NCBI RefSeq assembly: GCF_006716085.1
Contig: NZ_VFON01000001.1
Span: forward strand, 2,356,001 to 2,420,000
DNA: 64,000 bases
Reading direction: 5' to 3'
From: Leucobacter komagatae
GTDB taxonomy: Bacteria; Actinomycetota; Actinomycetes; Actinomycetales; Microbacteriaceae
The notes beneath the pieces were generated by a model that was not told the DNA's origin, made no database searches, and saw nothing but the letters and a program-made list of their open reading frames with translations. Below, in pieces: positions 53,192 to 61,488 of the stretch. The position numbers and the translations under genes are program-made. How positions within the stretch are numbered: the first letter of the stretch is position 1; each line of letters begins with the position of its first letter.

Positions 53192-54375
53192 GCTGTGATC
53201 TCCTCGTCGGCCTCGAACGACGACTCGTATCGCTCGAGCCAGGTGCGCTGCTCCTCGATGCGCGGGTGCGCCTCCGTGTAGACGTGCGCGAACATCGAGT
53301 CCGCGTCGGGCGGTGGCAGCTGCAGAATCGCGTCGCGCACCCGCTTTGCCTCGCGGTCGGCTTGTTCCGCGACTTCAGCGAAGAACGCCTCGTCAACGCC
53401 CAACTCGCGCAGGTACGCCTCCATCCGCTCGACGGGGTCGCGGTCGCGCCACGCTTCGAGCTCTGCCTTCTCGCGGTAGCGGGTCGGGTCATCACTCGTG
53501 GTGTGCGCACCAATCCGGTAGGTGAGCGCCTCGATGTAGCCGGGGCCCCCACCCTCGCGGGCGAGGCGCATGAACCGGCGCCCGACCGCGAACGCGGCGA
53601 GCGGGTCGTTGCCGTCGATCTGCACGGCGCGCATCCCGAAGCCGAGCGCTCGCCGGTAGAGCGGGGTGCGGCTCTGACGCTCGAACGGCACCGAGATCGC
53701 CCAGCCGTTGTTCTGCACGACGAAGACGGAGGGGGTCTGGTAGCTCGCGGCGAAGATCAGCGCCTCGTTCGCGTCACCCTGGCTCGACGTGCCGTCGCCA
53801 TAGAACGCCATCGTGGCCTCGCCCGTGGCGATCCCCTGTTCACCGGCGTCGAGTGCGCTCGACCCCGCGCGCAGCTTCGCGTCGAGCAGCTGCCCGAGCG
53901 CGTAACCGTTCGCGTGCTGCGCCTGCGCGGCGAGCACGAGCGTGTAGAGGTGGAAGTTTCCGTTCGCGGGGTCTGTCACGTCCCAGCCCCCGTGCGTGAA
54001 GCCGCGGAACAGCTTCAGCAGTTCGACGAAGCTCACACCTCGCACCTTCGCGACCGTGTGCTCGCGATAGGCGGGGAAGATGTGATCCTGCGGCTCGGTC
54101 GCGTGCGCGAGGCCGACCTGGCAGCCCTCCTGGCCGATGCTCGGCACCCACAGCGCGAGCTGGCCCTGACGCTGCAAGTGAGTCGCTTCGGTGTCGAACG
54201 CGCGAGTCTCAACCATGTCGCGGTACCACTGCTGAAACTCTTCGATACCAACGCCATCAAGCTCCGCTGCGTAGTCGGCTGCGGAGCTTGATGGGGAGTA
54301 CCGACCTTCGGCGTCGAGGAAACGAATCGGATCAGGATCCACCATGTCAACGGCGAGCTTTGGGGTCTGGCTCAT
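53188..54375 (-). CDS. bkdA: 2-Oxo acid dehydrogenase E1 alpha subunit
   Basis: The ATG at 54373-54375 is preferred over the upstream in-frame TTG. Protein of 395 residues with the ThDP motif GDGTSSQGDANEALIFAA through VVQNNGWAIS (about 182-213), the regulatory-loop region YRIGAHTTSDDPTRYR and SIGQEGCQVGLAHA. This is the large chain of the heterotetrameric E1. First gene of the E1 alpha-E1 beta-E2 unit. A perfect inverted repeat lies within its early coding region. Confidence 0.92.
   Translation of the reverse strand: MSQTPKLAVDMVDPDPIRFLDAEGRYSPSSSAADYAAELDGVGIEEFQQWYRDMVETRAFDTEATHLQRQGQLALWVPSIGQEGCQVGLAHATEPQDHIFPAYREHTVAKVRGVSFVELLKLFRGFTHGGWDVTDPANGNFHLYTLVLAAQAQHANGYALGQLLDAKLRAGSSALDAGEQGIATGEATMAFYGDGTSSQGDANEALIFAASYQTPSVFVVQNNGWAISVPFERQSRTPLYRRALGFGMRAVQIDGNDPLAAFAVGRRFMRLAREGGGPGYIEALTYRIGAHTTSDDPTRYREKAELEAWRDRDPVERMEAYLRELGVDEAFFAEVAEQADREAKRVRDAILQLPPPDADSMFAHVYTEAHPRIEEQRTWLERYESSFEADEEITA
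54254..54294 (-). repeat. 14-bp inverted repeat inside the E1 alpha coding start
   Basis: Arms CCATCAAGCTCCGC (54254-54267) and GCGGAGCTTGATGG (54281-54294) are perfect with a 13-nt loop. They cover codons about 28-41 of E1 alpha (SSSAADYAAELD region). In the mRNA this gives a stable hairpin about 80 nt after the start codon. It encodes an ordinary peptide, so the structure may be chance or may slow translation or attenuate transcription. Confidence 0.6.
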
Positions 54376-54403
54376 GGTTCTCAAGTGTAGTGAGAGGGGT
54401 CAT

Positions 54404-54441
54404 TCCGATTCGGATATATCGACCTGGCCGCTAGTGGCCAG
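54404..54441. promoter_or_regulatory. Candidate operators before the 2-oxo acid dehydrogenase genes
   Basis: Two dyads occur 9 bp apart between the divergent E1 alpha and holin-family genes: TCCGA-T-TCGGA (54404-54414), overlapping a TATATC stretch usable as a leftward -10 region, and CTGGCC-gctagt-GGCCAG (54424-54441). Lrp- or GntR-type regulators of branched-chain breakdown bind dyads of such lengths. The binder is unknown. Confidence 0.45.
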
Positions 54442-54470
54442 CGCACAGTGATTGCTGCAAGAATTGGGGC

Positions 54471-54878
54471 ATGCGGTCAATCATGCGAGTACTTGTCAGC
54501 ACGTTCGCGCTGTGGCTCACGACGCTCATCGTCGGCGGGTCGGGCCCGCGCGGCTTCTGGATCGAGCCGATTAACGACGACCCGTATTCACCCCTCATCA
54601 CGATGCTGCTCGTCGCGCTCGTGTTCGGGCTCGTGAACGGTACCCTCGGCAAGCTCGTGCGCTTCGTCTCGATTCCGCTCTACATCATCACGCTCGGCCT
54701 GTTCGGGCTCATCGTGAACGGCATCCTTATCTCGGTCATCGCGTGGCTGTCAGACCTGGCCGGCTTCGGCCTGAACGTCGACGGGTTCTGGTGGGGCGTG
54801 CTCGGCGCAGTCGTCATGTCGGTGCTCGCGAGCATCATGAACGCGCTGCTCGGTACCAACCGCAAGAAGAAGCGCTAA
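54471..54878 (+). CDS. Phage-holin-family (four-helix) membrane protein
   Basis: Protein of 135 residues with four membrane helices: VLVSTFALWLTTLIVGG, TMLLVALVFGLVNGTLG, IPLYIITLGLFGLIVNGILISVIAWL and WWGVLGAVVMSVLASIMNALLG, and a basic tail KKKR. The NGTLGKLVRFVSIPLYIITLGLFGLIVNG stretch (about 61-89) is the signature of the mycobacterial-type 4TM holin family. These are chromosomal proteins found in many bacteria without phage genes, and none occur nearby here. Function is uncertain. Confidence 0.82.
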   Translation: MRSIMRVLVSTFALWLTTLIVGGSGPRGFWIEPINDDPYSPLITMLLVALVFGLVNGTLGKLVRFVSIPLYIITLGLFGLIVNGILISVIAWLSDLAGFGLNVDGFWWGVLGAVVMSVLASIMNALLGTNRKKKR

Positions 54879-54920
54879 CCGGCCTGTTGGCCTTGTTGGC
54901 CTGTCAGCGCCGCCCAGGGG

Positions 54921-55331
54921 TCAGACGAGTTCGTAGGCGACGTCGAACAGCGCATAGCTCGGGGCGGCGCGCCTGTCGCGAGTGACGAGCGTCGCGCCGT
55001 TCGCAGCGCAACTCGCGGCGATGTGCGCGTCATACACGGCACCGCCGCCGCGGCCCGCCCGCGCGAGCTTCGCGATGAGCACGATCGTGTCCTCTAGCTG
55101 GGGCTGCAATACCCGCCACTGAAGCGCACCCAAGGCCTCCGCCGCCTGCTGTGCGGGCACGCGGTCGCGCCCCGGCAGGGAGGTGAGCACTCGGTAGGTT
55201 TCGAGTAGCACCTGGCTCGGGACTGCGTTCACCCTGCGCACCGCGGCGCGGCACCGCTCATGCGCCTCGTGAGCGGGAAGGAGCGCCGCCACGAGCACGC
55301 TTGTGTCACACGAAACGAGCGGTACGTTCAT
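54921..55331 (-). CDS. PIN-domain toxin (VapC-like)
   Basis: The start is the ATG at 55329-55331 (MNVPLVSCDTSVLVAALL). Protein of 136 residues, PIN ribonuclease fold with the four acidic positions: Asp9 in SCDTSVL, Glu in VLLETYRVL, Asp in VYDAHIAASC and Asp in LVTRDRRA. VapC toxins cut specific tRNA or rRNA sites and are neutralised by the partner. The antitoxin gene ends 26 bp inside this one, a tight overlap that couples the pair. Target unknown. Confidence 0.85.
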   Translation of the reverse strand: MNVPLVSCDTSVLVAALLPAHEAHERCRAAVRRVNAVPSQVLLETYRVLTSLPGRDRVPAQQAAEALGALQWRVLQPQLEDTIVLIAKLARAGRGGGAVYDAHIAASCAANGATLVTRDRRAAPSYALFDVAYELV

Positions 55332-55578
55332 CTCTCCCCTCCTCCAACACCTCTCGGACGAGCGCGTCAGTGATCGGGGTCGCGCCCGGGTCGCGCTCGC
55401 TCCGGATGATCGGGAGCCCATCGGAGGTATCTACTTCGTGCGCCGTTGGCTCGAACTCGATGACGATCTTCCCCTCAACGAGGTCGATGCGCAGCGGGGT
55501 CTGGGGCGTGAGGCCCATCTCATCGCGGAGGCGCTTCGGTACGACGATGCGGCCGGCCTTGTCGATGGTAGTGATCAT
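55306..55578 (-). CDS. AbrB/MazE-fold antitoxin (VapB-like)
   Basis: The start is the ATG at 55576-55578 (MITTIDKAGRIVVPKRLRDEMGLTP). Protein of 90 residues: swapped-hairpin AbrB DNA-binding domain (1-45), then a toxin-binding tail with acidic helices (ITDALVREVLEEGRDERTARF). The gene sits upstream of the PIN toxin, as in VapBC pairs. An AT-rich patch just upstream (about 55580-55600) is a plausible autoregulated promoter. A longer in-frame start at about 55800 would run across purB's start region and is rejected. Confidence 0.85.
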   Translation of the reverse strand: MITTIDKAGRIVVPKRLRDEMGLTPQTPLRIDLVEGKIVIEFEPTAHEVDTSDGLPIIRSERDPGATPITDALVREVLEEGRDERTARFV

Positions 55579-55692
55579 GCCATCTAAAATACCATTTGCT
55601 CCCCCATTCCGCCCCAGCCCGGCAGCACGCCGCCTCAGCGCGTGAAAGAATGGAGGTTGGAACGCGATCCACCACGACACAACGGAGATCTC

Positions 55693-57072
55693 ATGACGAG
55701 CCTGCCCCCGCAGCCCATCAGCCCCCTCGACGGACGCTACCGGAAGGCGGTCGAAGGGCTCGGCGATACGCTCTCCGAGGCCGGCCTGAACAAGGCGCGC
55801 GTGCACGTTGAGGTCGAGTGGCTCGCCTACCTGACGTCACACTCGCTGCTCGGCGGCACCCCGATGGGTGACGACCAGCTCGCCTCGCTGCGCGAGTGGG
55901 CTCAGAACTTCGGCCAGGCCGAGATCGACGAGCTCGCGGAGACCGAGAAGACCACCCAGCACGACGTGAAGGCCGTCGAGTACCTCGTGCGCGCCCGCCT
56001 CGAGTCACAGGGCCTCGGCCACCTCGCCGAGCTCACGCACGTGTGCTGCACGAGCGAAGACATCAACAACCTCTCATACGCGCTCACCGTGAAGCAGGCC
56101 GTCGCGGATGTCTGGCGACCGAAGTTCGTGGCCGTGATCGACGAGCTCGAGCGCCAGGCGCAGGGCTACCGCGACCTCGCGATGATGAGCCGCACGCACG
56201 GCCAGCCCGCGACCCCGACGACGCTCGGCAAGGAGATCGCGGTCTTCGTGCACCGCCTGCGCCGCCAGCTGCGCCAGATCGACCAGGTCGAGTACCTCGG
56301 CAAGTTCTCGGGCGCGACGGGCACGTTCGCCGCGCACCTCGCTGCAGACCCGAGCGCTGACTGGGAGACGATCTCGCGCGAGTTCGTCGAGGGCCTCGGC
56401 CTCACCTGGAACCCGCTCACCACGCAGATCGAGTCGCACGACTGGCAGGCCGAGCTCTACTCGCGGATGGCGCACGCAAACCGCATCCTTCACAACCTCG
56501 CAACCGATGTGTGGAGCTACATCTCGATCGGCTACTTCCGGCAGACCCCCGTGGCCGGCGCAACCGGCTCATCGACGATGCCGCACAAGGTCAACCCGAT
56601 CCGCTTCGAGAACGCAGAGGCGAACCTCGAGCTTTCGAACGCGCTCCTCGATTCGCTCGCCGAGACGCTCGTGACGAGCCGCTGGCAGCGCGACCTGACC
56701 GACTCGTCGGCGCAGCGCAACATCGGCGTCGCGTTCGGCCACTCGGTTCTGGCGCTCGACAACATCCTCAAGGGGCTCGGGCAGATTGACGCCGCCCCCG
56801 AGGTGCTCGCCGCAGACCTCGATTCGAACTGGGAGGTGCTCGGTGAGGCGATCCAGACCGTGATTCGCGCCGAGGTCACTGCGGGCCGCTCGACGATCAG
56901 CGACCCCTACGCCGCGCTCAAGGAACTCACCCGGGGCCGCCGCATCGGCCAGGCCGAACTCGTCGAGTTCGTCGAGGGCCTCGAGATCGGTGACGAGGCG
57001 AAGCAGCGCCTCCTCGCGCTCACGCCCGCCGGTTACGTCGGCAGCGCTGCGAAACTTCTCAGCTACCTCTGA
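55693..57072 (+). CDS. purB: Adenylosuccinate lyase
   Basis: The ATG at 55693 follows GGAGATC; MTSLPPQPISPLDGRYRKAVEGL is the usual N-terminus of PurB. Protein of 459 residues of the fumarase/aspartase fold with THVCCTSEDINNLSYAL (about 113-129), SRTHGQPATPTTLGKE with the active-site His, and the signature loop GSSTMPHKVNPIRFENAE with Ser and Lys (about 295-312). It acts twice in purine synthesis, on SAICAR and adenylosuccinate. No other pur genes are adjacent. Confidence 0.95.
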   Translation: MTSLPPQPISPLDGRYRKAVEGLGDTLSEAGLNKARVHVEVEWLAYLTSHSLLGGTPMGDDQLASLREWAQNFGQAEIDELAETEKTTQHDVKAVEYLVRARLESQGLGHLAELTHVCCTSEDINNLSYALTVKQAVADVWRPKFVAVIDELERQAQGYRDLAMMSRTHGQPATPTTLGKEIAVFVHRLRRQLRQIDQVEYLGKFSGATGTFAAHLAADPSADWETISREFVEGLGLTWNPLTTQIESHDWQAELYSRMAHANRILHNLATDVWSYISIGYFRQTPVAGATGSSTMPHKVNPIRFENAEANLELSNALLDSLAETLVTSRWQRDLTDSSAQRNIGVAFGHSVLALDNILKGLGQIDAAPEVLAADLDSNWEVLGEAIQTVIRAEVTAGRSTISDPYAALKELTRGRRIGQAELVEFVEGLEIGDEAKQRLLALTPAGYVGSAAKLLSYL

Positions 57073-57118
57073 CCCTTCCGGGCTTGCTGGGGCCCTCCCG
57101 CTGCGCCAGGGTTGAAGT

Positions 57119-57964
57119 ATGACTCAGGCAGCACGGTTCCAGCGCGAACGCACGATGTATCGGTTCACCGCACGTGAGGTGACGGTGAAGGCCGTCTCGC
57201 GGCCGGTTCCGAGCATCGCCAGGGTGACACTCGCCGGGCCCGACCTGTACGACTTCGAGTCGACCGGGCCCGGCGATCACGCCAAGATCTTCTTCCCGCA
57301 CCCGTTCACGGGCGAGCTGCTGGCGCCCACCGCGGTCGGCCCCGGCGAGGACGGGATCGTGCGCCCCGACGGCCAGACCTTTGGGCGCGATTTCACTCCC
57401 TTGAATGTGCGCGATGAAGACGGTGGGCGCGTGTTCGACCTCGACTTCTTCCTGCACGACGACCCCGGGCCCGCTTCGGCCTGGGCAGAGAAGGCCGCTG
57501 TTGGCGACAAGATCGTCGTCGTCGGCCCGCGGGGCACCCAGAGTATCCCCACCGGCATCACGTCGCTCCTGTGTCTCGTGGACCCGACAGCGCTCCCCGC
57601 GACCGTGCGCTGGATCAACGGGCTTCCCGACGCCACGGAGATTGAGGTCATCGCCGACGTCGACTACGACGCGCTCGACTGGGTCGAGGAGTACCTCAGG
57701 GAGGGAACTGGGCGCGAGATCCTGGTCCGCGAACCCCTCGGCGGGCTCGACCAGGCGCTGCTTGACAGCGAGGTCACCGACGAGACGTTCGTGTTCGCCG
57801 CTGGCGACGCGAACCGCCTCATCCCGCTGCGGCGCGTGATTCGCGACGAGCTCGGGCTTCCCCGCGCGCAGTACCAGATCAGCGGGTACTGGCGCCGAGG
57901 TGAAGCGAACTTCGACCATCACGGGCCGATTGACCCGAACGACCCCGAGTCAGTCGAGGATTAG
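57119..57964 (+). CDS. Siderophore-interacting protein (FAD-binding ferric reductase)
   Basis: Protein of 281 residues of the SIP/ViuB family: N-terminal FAD barrel (MYRFTAREVTVKAVSRPVPSIARVTLAGPDL, GDHAKIFFPHP, then the FAD-phosphate region DGQTFGRDFTPLNVR, about 84-98), then the NAD-like SIP domain with DFFLHDDPGPASAWAEKA, GPRGTQSIP and the C-terminal GYWRRGEANFDHHG. It reduces iron in imported ferric siderophores to release Fe2+. It stands alone without siderophore uptake genes in the window. The ATG at 57119 has no clear ribosome site. Confidence 0.9.
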   Translation: MTQAARFQRERTMYRFTAREVTVKAVSRPVPSIARVTLAGPDLYDFESTGPGDHAKIFFPHPFTGELLAPTAVGPGEDGIVRPDGQTFGRDFTPLNVRDEDGGRVFDLDFFLHDDPGPASAWAEKAAVGDKIVVVGPRGTQSIPTGITSLLCLVDPTALPATVRWINGLPDATEIEVIADVDYDALDWVEEYLREGTGREILVREPLGGLDQALLDSEVTDETFVFAAGDANRLIPLRRVIRDELGLPRAQYQISGYWRRGEANFDHHGPIDPNDPESVED

Positions 57965-58035
57965 GCAGGGCGACTGCCGGGGCCGGCTAGCGAGATGGGT
58001 TCGATCGGCGCGATCGGCTCGATGCGCCAGCTGGC

Positions 58036-58320
58036 CTAGTGCCAGTCGCCTTCGGGCTTCTTGAGGTCCTTGCGCGCCTCGAGATCCTCCTCGCTCGGCT
58101 TCCCGCCGAGCCCAAGCAGAGCGACGAACACGAGCGACACGATGAAGGCGATCGCCGTGAAGATGAGCGCGAGCACAATCGAGCGCGACGCCATGAGCAC
58201 AGTGAGGCCAGCGAACACCCCGAGCACTCCCGCGAAACCGAGGAGCTCGAGGGGCTTCAACCGCTCGCGACGCGACGGCGTGATCGGGTCGTGGGGTGTC
58301 TGGTCAGAGGGGTTCGTCAT
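58036..58320 (-). CDS. Small two-helix membrane protein
   Basis: Protein of 94 residues with two membrane helices (LLGFAGVLGVFAGLTVLMAS and LALIFTAIAFIVSLVFVALLGL), a polar N-terminus rich in Pro/Ser/Thr and a charged C-terminal tail (EEDLEARKDLKKPEGDWH). Both ends are probably cytoplasmic. No named family is recognised, though small proteins of this form are common in Microbacteriaceae. The preceding membrane-protein gene is 52 bp upstream on the same strand and may share a transcript. Confidence 0.75.
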   Translation of the reverse strand: MTNPSDQTPHDPITPSRRERLKPLELLGFAGVLGVFAGLTVLMASRSIVLALIFTAIAFIVSLVFVALLGLGGKPSEEDLEARKDLKKPEGDWH

Positions 58321-58372
58321 CGGTCGCTTTCTACGATTCGGCTGGTGGGTGTGGCGGCGCTACGGCGCTCGC

Positions 58373-58963
58373 CTAAGCGTTGGCTGCGGCGTTCTGGCCG
58401 AGCGTCTGCGGTTCCGCCGCAGCGCGGGAGTCGAGCGCCGCGATGCCGAGGAAGACACCGGTGAGCACGGCGTAGGCACCGAAGAAGCCGATCACGGCGA
58501 CCACGTCGGCGCGGGCGAGCAGCACGGTGATCGCGAGGAGGATCCCGGCGGCCCCGACAAGAGCCGCGTCCTGGCGGCTGCGCGGCAGGGTCACCATGCC
58601 GACGAACTCGAGCAGCGCCGCAACGAGCGCCCAGGCCGCGATCACGACGGCGAACGCGAGCTCGCTATTGAACGTGGCGAGGAGGGCTGCGGCAGCAAGC
58701 GAGGCGATGCCCAGCGCCGCCGCGACTCCGACACCACCGCGGCCGCGGCGGTGCCACGCCTCCGTGAGGTGCACGACACCAAGCGCGGCAAGCGCGAGTG
58801 CGACGAGCGCGAGGTCAAACGCGAAGCGCTCGTGGAAGGTCGCGCTGAACGTGACGATCAAACCGACGACGAGAAGCAGCGCGCTCCGTAGCAGGCGAAC
58901 CCACTTCGGGGGAAGGATCGAGGGGTCAACACTTCGTTCCACGGATCCTGTGGCCATTGACAT
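58373..58963 (-). CDS. Multi-helix membrane protein of unknown function
   Basis: Protein of 196 residues with about six membrane helices starting at LLRSALLLVVGLIVTFSATF and ending VVAVIGFFGAYAVLTGVFLGI. The N-terminus is polar and slightly acidic, the C-terminus Ala/Gln-rich. It vaguely resembles HdeD/DUF308-type acid-resistance membrane proteins in helix spacing, but no diagnostic motif is seen. ATGs at 58961-58963 and 58955-58957 are both possible starts. Confidence 0.72.
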   Translation of the reverse strand: MSMATGSVERSVDPSILPPKWVRLLRSALLLVVGLIVTFSATFHERFAFDLALVALALAALGVVHLTEAWHRRGRGGVGVAAALGIASLAAAALLATFNSELAFAVVIAAWALVAALLEFVGMVTLPRSRQDAALVGAAGILLAITVLLARADVVAVIGFFGAYAVLTGVFLGIAALDSRAAAEPQTLGQNAAANA

Positions 58964-59028
58964 CGTGTCCCCTTCCTGCCCCGAGGATTGTATCTCTTCT
59001 CGCTGCGAAAGCGCGGGGCGCTGAGCGC

Positions 59029-60405
59029 CTACATGCCCTGCGGCATGTCTTGGAAGCGCGAGTAGTGGCCCTGGAACGCCACCGTGACCGTGCCCGTCGG
59101 GCCGTTACGCTGCTTGGCAAGAATGAAGTCCGCTTCGCCGGCTCGCGGGTGGTCGCGATCGCTCGCGGCCTCACGGTGCAGCAGGATGACCATATCCGCG
59201 TCTTGCTCAAGCGAGCCCGATTCACGAAGGTCGCTGATCGCGGGCATCTTGTCAGCGCGCTGCTCCGAGGCACGGTTCAGCTGCGACAGCGCGATCACGG
59301 GCACATCGAGCTCTTTCGACAGCAGCTTCAGGGCACGCGAGAACTCACTCACCTCTTGCTGACGGCTTTCGACCTTCTTGCCGCTGGAGAGCAGCTGCAG
59401 GTAGTCAATGACCACCATCTTGAGCCCGTGCTGCTGCTTTAGACGGCGGCACTTCGCGCGAATCTCGACGAGCGTGAGGTTCGGGCTATCGTCAATGTAG
59501 AGCGGCGACTCTGAGATGCGCGCCTGGGTGGCTGCAAGCTTTTGGAAGTCGCGGCTATCGAGCGCGCCCTTTCTGAGGGTCTGCATCGGGATCGAGGCCT
59601 CAGCCGCGAGCAAACGCATCGCGATCTCGGCTCGCCCCATCTCGAGCGAGAAGAACACTGTCGGGGCGAGAGCATGCACCGAGGCGTGTCGTGCGACGTC
59701 GAGAGCGAGGGTCGACTTACCCATTGCCGGTCGTGCCGCGATGATGATCATCTGGCCACCCGCGAACCCGTTCGTCATCGCGTCGAGCTCGCTGAAGCCC
59801 GTCGGCACGCCGAGCATCCCATCGGGCTGCGAGGTGGCCTTGTGGATCTCTTCCATGGCCGCGTCGACGGCGAGCGAGAGCGGTACGTAGTCTTCGCTCT
59901 GCGATTCACCCGTGACACCGTAGATTTCGGACTGGGCGACGTTGACGAGGTCGAGCGCCTCGCCCTCACCGGCGTAGCCCATCTGCACGATGCGGGTGCC
60001 GGCTTCGACGAGGCGGCGCAGCAGCGCCTTCTCGCCAACGATGTCGGCGTAGAAGCCGGCGTTCGCGGCGGTCGGCACGATACTCGTGAGCGTGTGGAGG
60101 TACTCGGCGCCACCAGCACGCTGCAGATCGCCCGCCTTCGACAGGGCGTCGGTGACGGTGATGACATCGGTTGGTTCGCCCTGCGAGTACAGCGACAGCA
60201 CTGCCTCGTAGATCACCTCGTGCTTGGGCACGTAGAAATCGGACCCGCGCAGCACACCGGTTACGTCCGCAACCGCGTCCTTTGAGAGCAGCATGCCGCC
60301 GATGGCGCTCTGCTCAGCGAGCAGGTCGTACGGGGGCGTTCGTTCGTAGTCGGCCCCCCGCTGCTCTTCCTCGGGTGACGCGATGCCTAGGTGCGCGATC
60401 GACAA
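59029..60405 (-). CDS. dnaB: Replicative DNA helicase
   Basis: Protein of 458 residues, hexameric replication-fork helicase. The N-terminal domain (PPYDLLAEQSAIGGMLLSKDAV) is joined to a RecA-like motor with Walker A ARPAMGKSTLALD (about 226-238), Walker B VVIDYLQLL and ALSQLNRASEQRADK. No intein is present, although DnaB is a common intein site in actinobacteria. The start is the ATG at 60403-60405. It lies downstream of the rpsF-ssb-rpsR-rplI group with a 620-bp gap that holds a DnaA-box cluster, so DnaA may affect its transcription. Confidence 0.96.
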   Translation of the reverse strand: MSIAHLGIASPEEEQRGADYERTPPYDLLAEQSAIGGMLLSKDAVADVTGVLRGSDFYVPKHEVIYEAVLSLYSQGEPTDVITVTDALSKAGDLQRAGGAEYLHTLTSIVPTAANAGFYADIVGEKALLRRLVEAGTRIVQMGYAGEGEALDLVNVAQSEIYGVTGESQSEDYVPLSLAVDAAMEEIHKATSQPDGMLGVPTGFSELDAMTNGFAGGQMIIIAARPAMGKSTLALDVARHASVHALAPTVFFSLEMGRAEIAMRLLAAEASIPMQTLRKGALDSRDFQKLAATQARISESPLYIDDSPNLTLVEIRAKCRRLKQQHGLKMVVIDYLQLLSSGKKVESRQQEVSEFSRALKLLSKELDVPVIALSQLNRASEQRADKMPAISDLRESGSLEQDADMVILLHREAASDRDHPRAGEADFILAKQRNGPTGTVTVAFQGHYSRFQDMPQGM

Positions 60406-60511
60406 GGTGTATAGCTCCTTCAGTGAGGTCTTGCCTCGTTACCTGTTGATGACATACCAGACCTCAGACATTCACCGTAGGTGCAGTCTCCACAGCGCCC
60501 AAACGAGCGAG

Positions 60512-60714
60512 TTCTCCACCTGTGGATAACTATGTGCACAAGCACCGTGGAAAAGCCACAACTTGTCCACACGAGTGGGGATAACTTGTGGATAGAAACT
60601 CGACTTGTTCGCAGACATGCCGTGTGATCTGCGCTTTTAACTATCCACATCTCCAAAGTTATTCAACCTTCAAGTACAAGTTGAATGTTGAGTAAAACCC
60701 GGGCGTGTGGACAA
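60512..60714. promoter_or_regulatory. DnaA-box cluster between rplI and dnaB
   Basis: Five strong boxes lie within 194 bp: TGTGGATAA (60521-60529, complement of TTATCCACA), TTGTCCACA (60563-60571), TGTGGATAG (60587-60595), CTATCCACA (60641-60649) and TGTGGACAA (60706-60714). Weaker ones include TTCTCCACC (60512-60520) and, further on, TGTGGAGAA (60883-60891). An AT-rich patch with the dyad ATTCAAC-N12-GTTGAAT (60661-60686) sits among them. No dnaA or dnaN is in view. The rest of the 620-bp gap has an 8-bp-armed repeat CATTCAGT/ACTGAATG (60782-60829) and no gene. Confidence 0.8.
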
Positions 60715-60971
60715 CTTTTGCGCAAACGCGCGCATATGGGCCTCCGCCGCGGGCCTCCCGCAGAACCCCCTGTTCATCGGCCATTCAGTATCCGCGCAGC
60801 GCCTGAGCGCCCACGTGGCGCACTGAATGCACACACCACTGACAAACGCCCAGGGGAGCGTCAAACACGCGCTGAGGGGGCCTGTGGAGAAGCCCCTCCA
60901 AAGCGGCCGAGGGGCGGTCGCAGTGAGACTGATTCCGGCCCCACGCAGCCTGTGGAGAGCCCCGGAAACGC

Positions 60972-61010
60972 AAAAAGGCGGGGCCGGCTCTCGAAAGAAC
61001 CAGCCCCGCC
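60972..61010 (-). terminator. rplI: Rho-independent terminator after rplI
   Basis: On the minus strand GGCGGGGC (61010-61003) pairs with GCCCCGCC (60984-60977), extended by CTGG/CCGG with one mismatch, and a run of five T follows. It begins 17 bases after the rplI stop and should end the rpsF-ssb-rpsR-rplI transcript, so dnaB needs its own promoter in the DnaA-box gap. Confidence 0.92.
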
Positions 61011-61026
61011 CTACAGCGGTACTCGC

Positions 61027-61476
61027 TTAGCGCAGCGTGATGACCTGCAGCGTGACCTCTGCGTCGACACCTTCGTGGAGGTGAATCGTCGCGGGGTACT
61101 CGCCGGTCGACTTGATCGACGGCAGCGAGATCTTGCGCTTGTCAACCTCGCCGAGGCCAGCCTCGGAGACGGCAGCTGCAACAGCAGCCGGCTTGATCGC
61201 GCCGAAGAGACGCCCGCCAACCCCAGCCTTGGAGTGAAGACGGATCTTGTTGGCCTCGAGCGAAGCCTTGAGTGCCTGTGCGTCCTCGACCGAAGCGAGA
61301 GCGCGTGCCTCGCGAGCAGCCTGGAGCTGTGCGACCTGAGCCGCGCCACCGCGGGTCCAGTGCACCGCGTAGCCCTGCGGAACGAGGTAGTTACGTGCGT
61401 AGCCGTTCTTGACCTCTACGACGTCGCCTGCAGAACCGAGGCCACGGACCTCGTGCGTGAGAATTACTTTCGCCAT
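61027..61476 (-). CDS. rplI: 50S ribosomal protein L9
   Basis: Protein of 149 residues with the L9 signature [29 protein letters not shown] (about 9-37), the long connecting helix ([23 protein letters not shown]) and the C-terminal rRNA-binding domain ([14 protein letters not shown]). It binds domain V of 23S rRNA at the L1 stalk base. Last gene of the rpsF-ssb-rpsR-rplI group, 12 bp after rpsR. Confidence 0.97.
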   Translation of the reverse strand: MAKVILTHEVRGLGSAGDVVEVKNGYARNYLVPQGYAVHWTRGGAAQVAQLQAAREARALASVEDAQALKASLEANKIRLHSKAGVGGRLFGAIKPAAVAAAVSEAGLGEVDKRKISLPSIKSTGEYPATIHLHEGVDAEVTLQVITLR

Positions 61477-61488
61477 GATGCTCTCTCC

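Noticed and set aside
54471..54878. Holin-family protein as a sign of prophage
   Set aside because: The four-helix holin family is common on actinobacterial chromosomes, and no capsid, tail, integrase or lysin genes occur nearby.
54921..55578. VapBC pair as evidence of a genomic island
   Set aside because: The pair lies between ordinary housekeeping genes with no repeats, integrase or tRNA-end duplication at its borders.
59029..60405. An intein in DnaB
   Set aside because: The helicase is 458 residues with unbroken Walker A and B segments, so there is no insertion.
60512..60714. Calling the dnaB-rplI gap the chromosome origin outright
   Set aside because: Boxes are strong, but dnaA and dnaN are not adjacent and no skew calculation could be run, so only a DnaA-binding locus is claimed.
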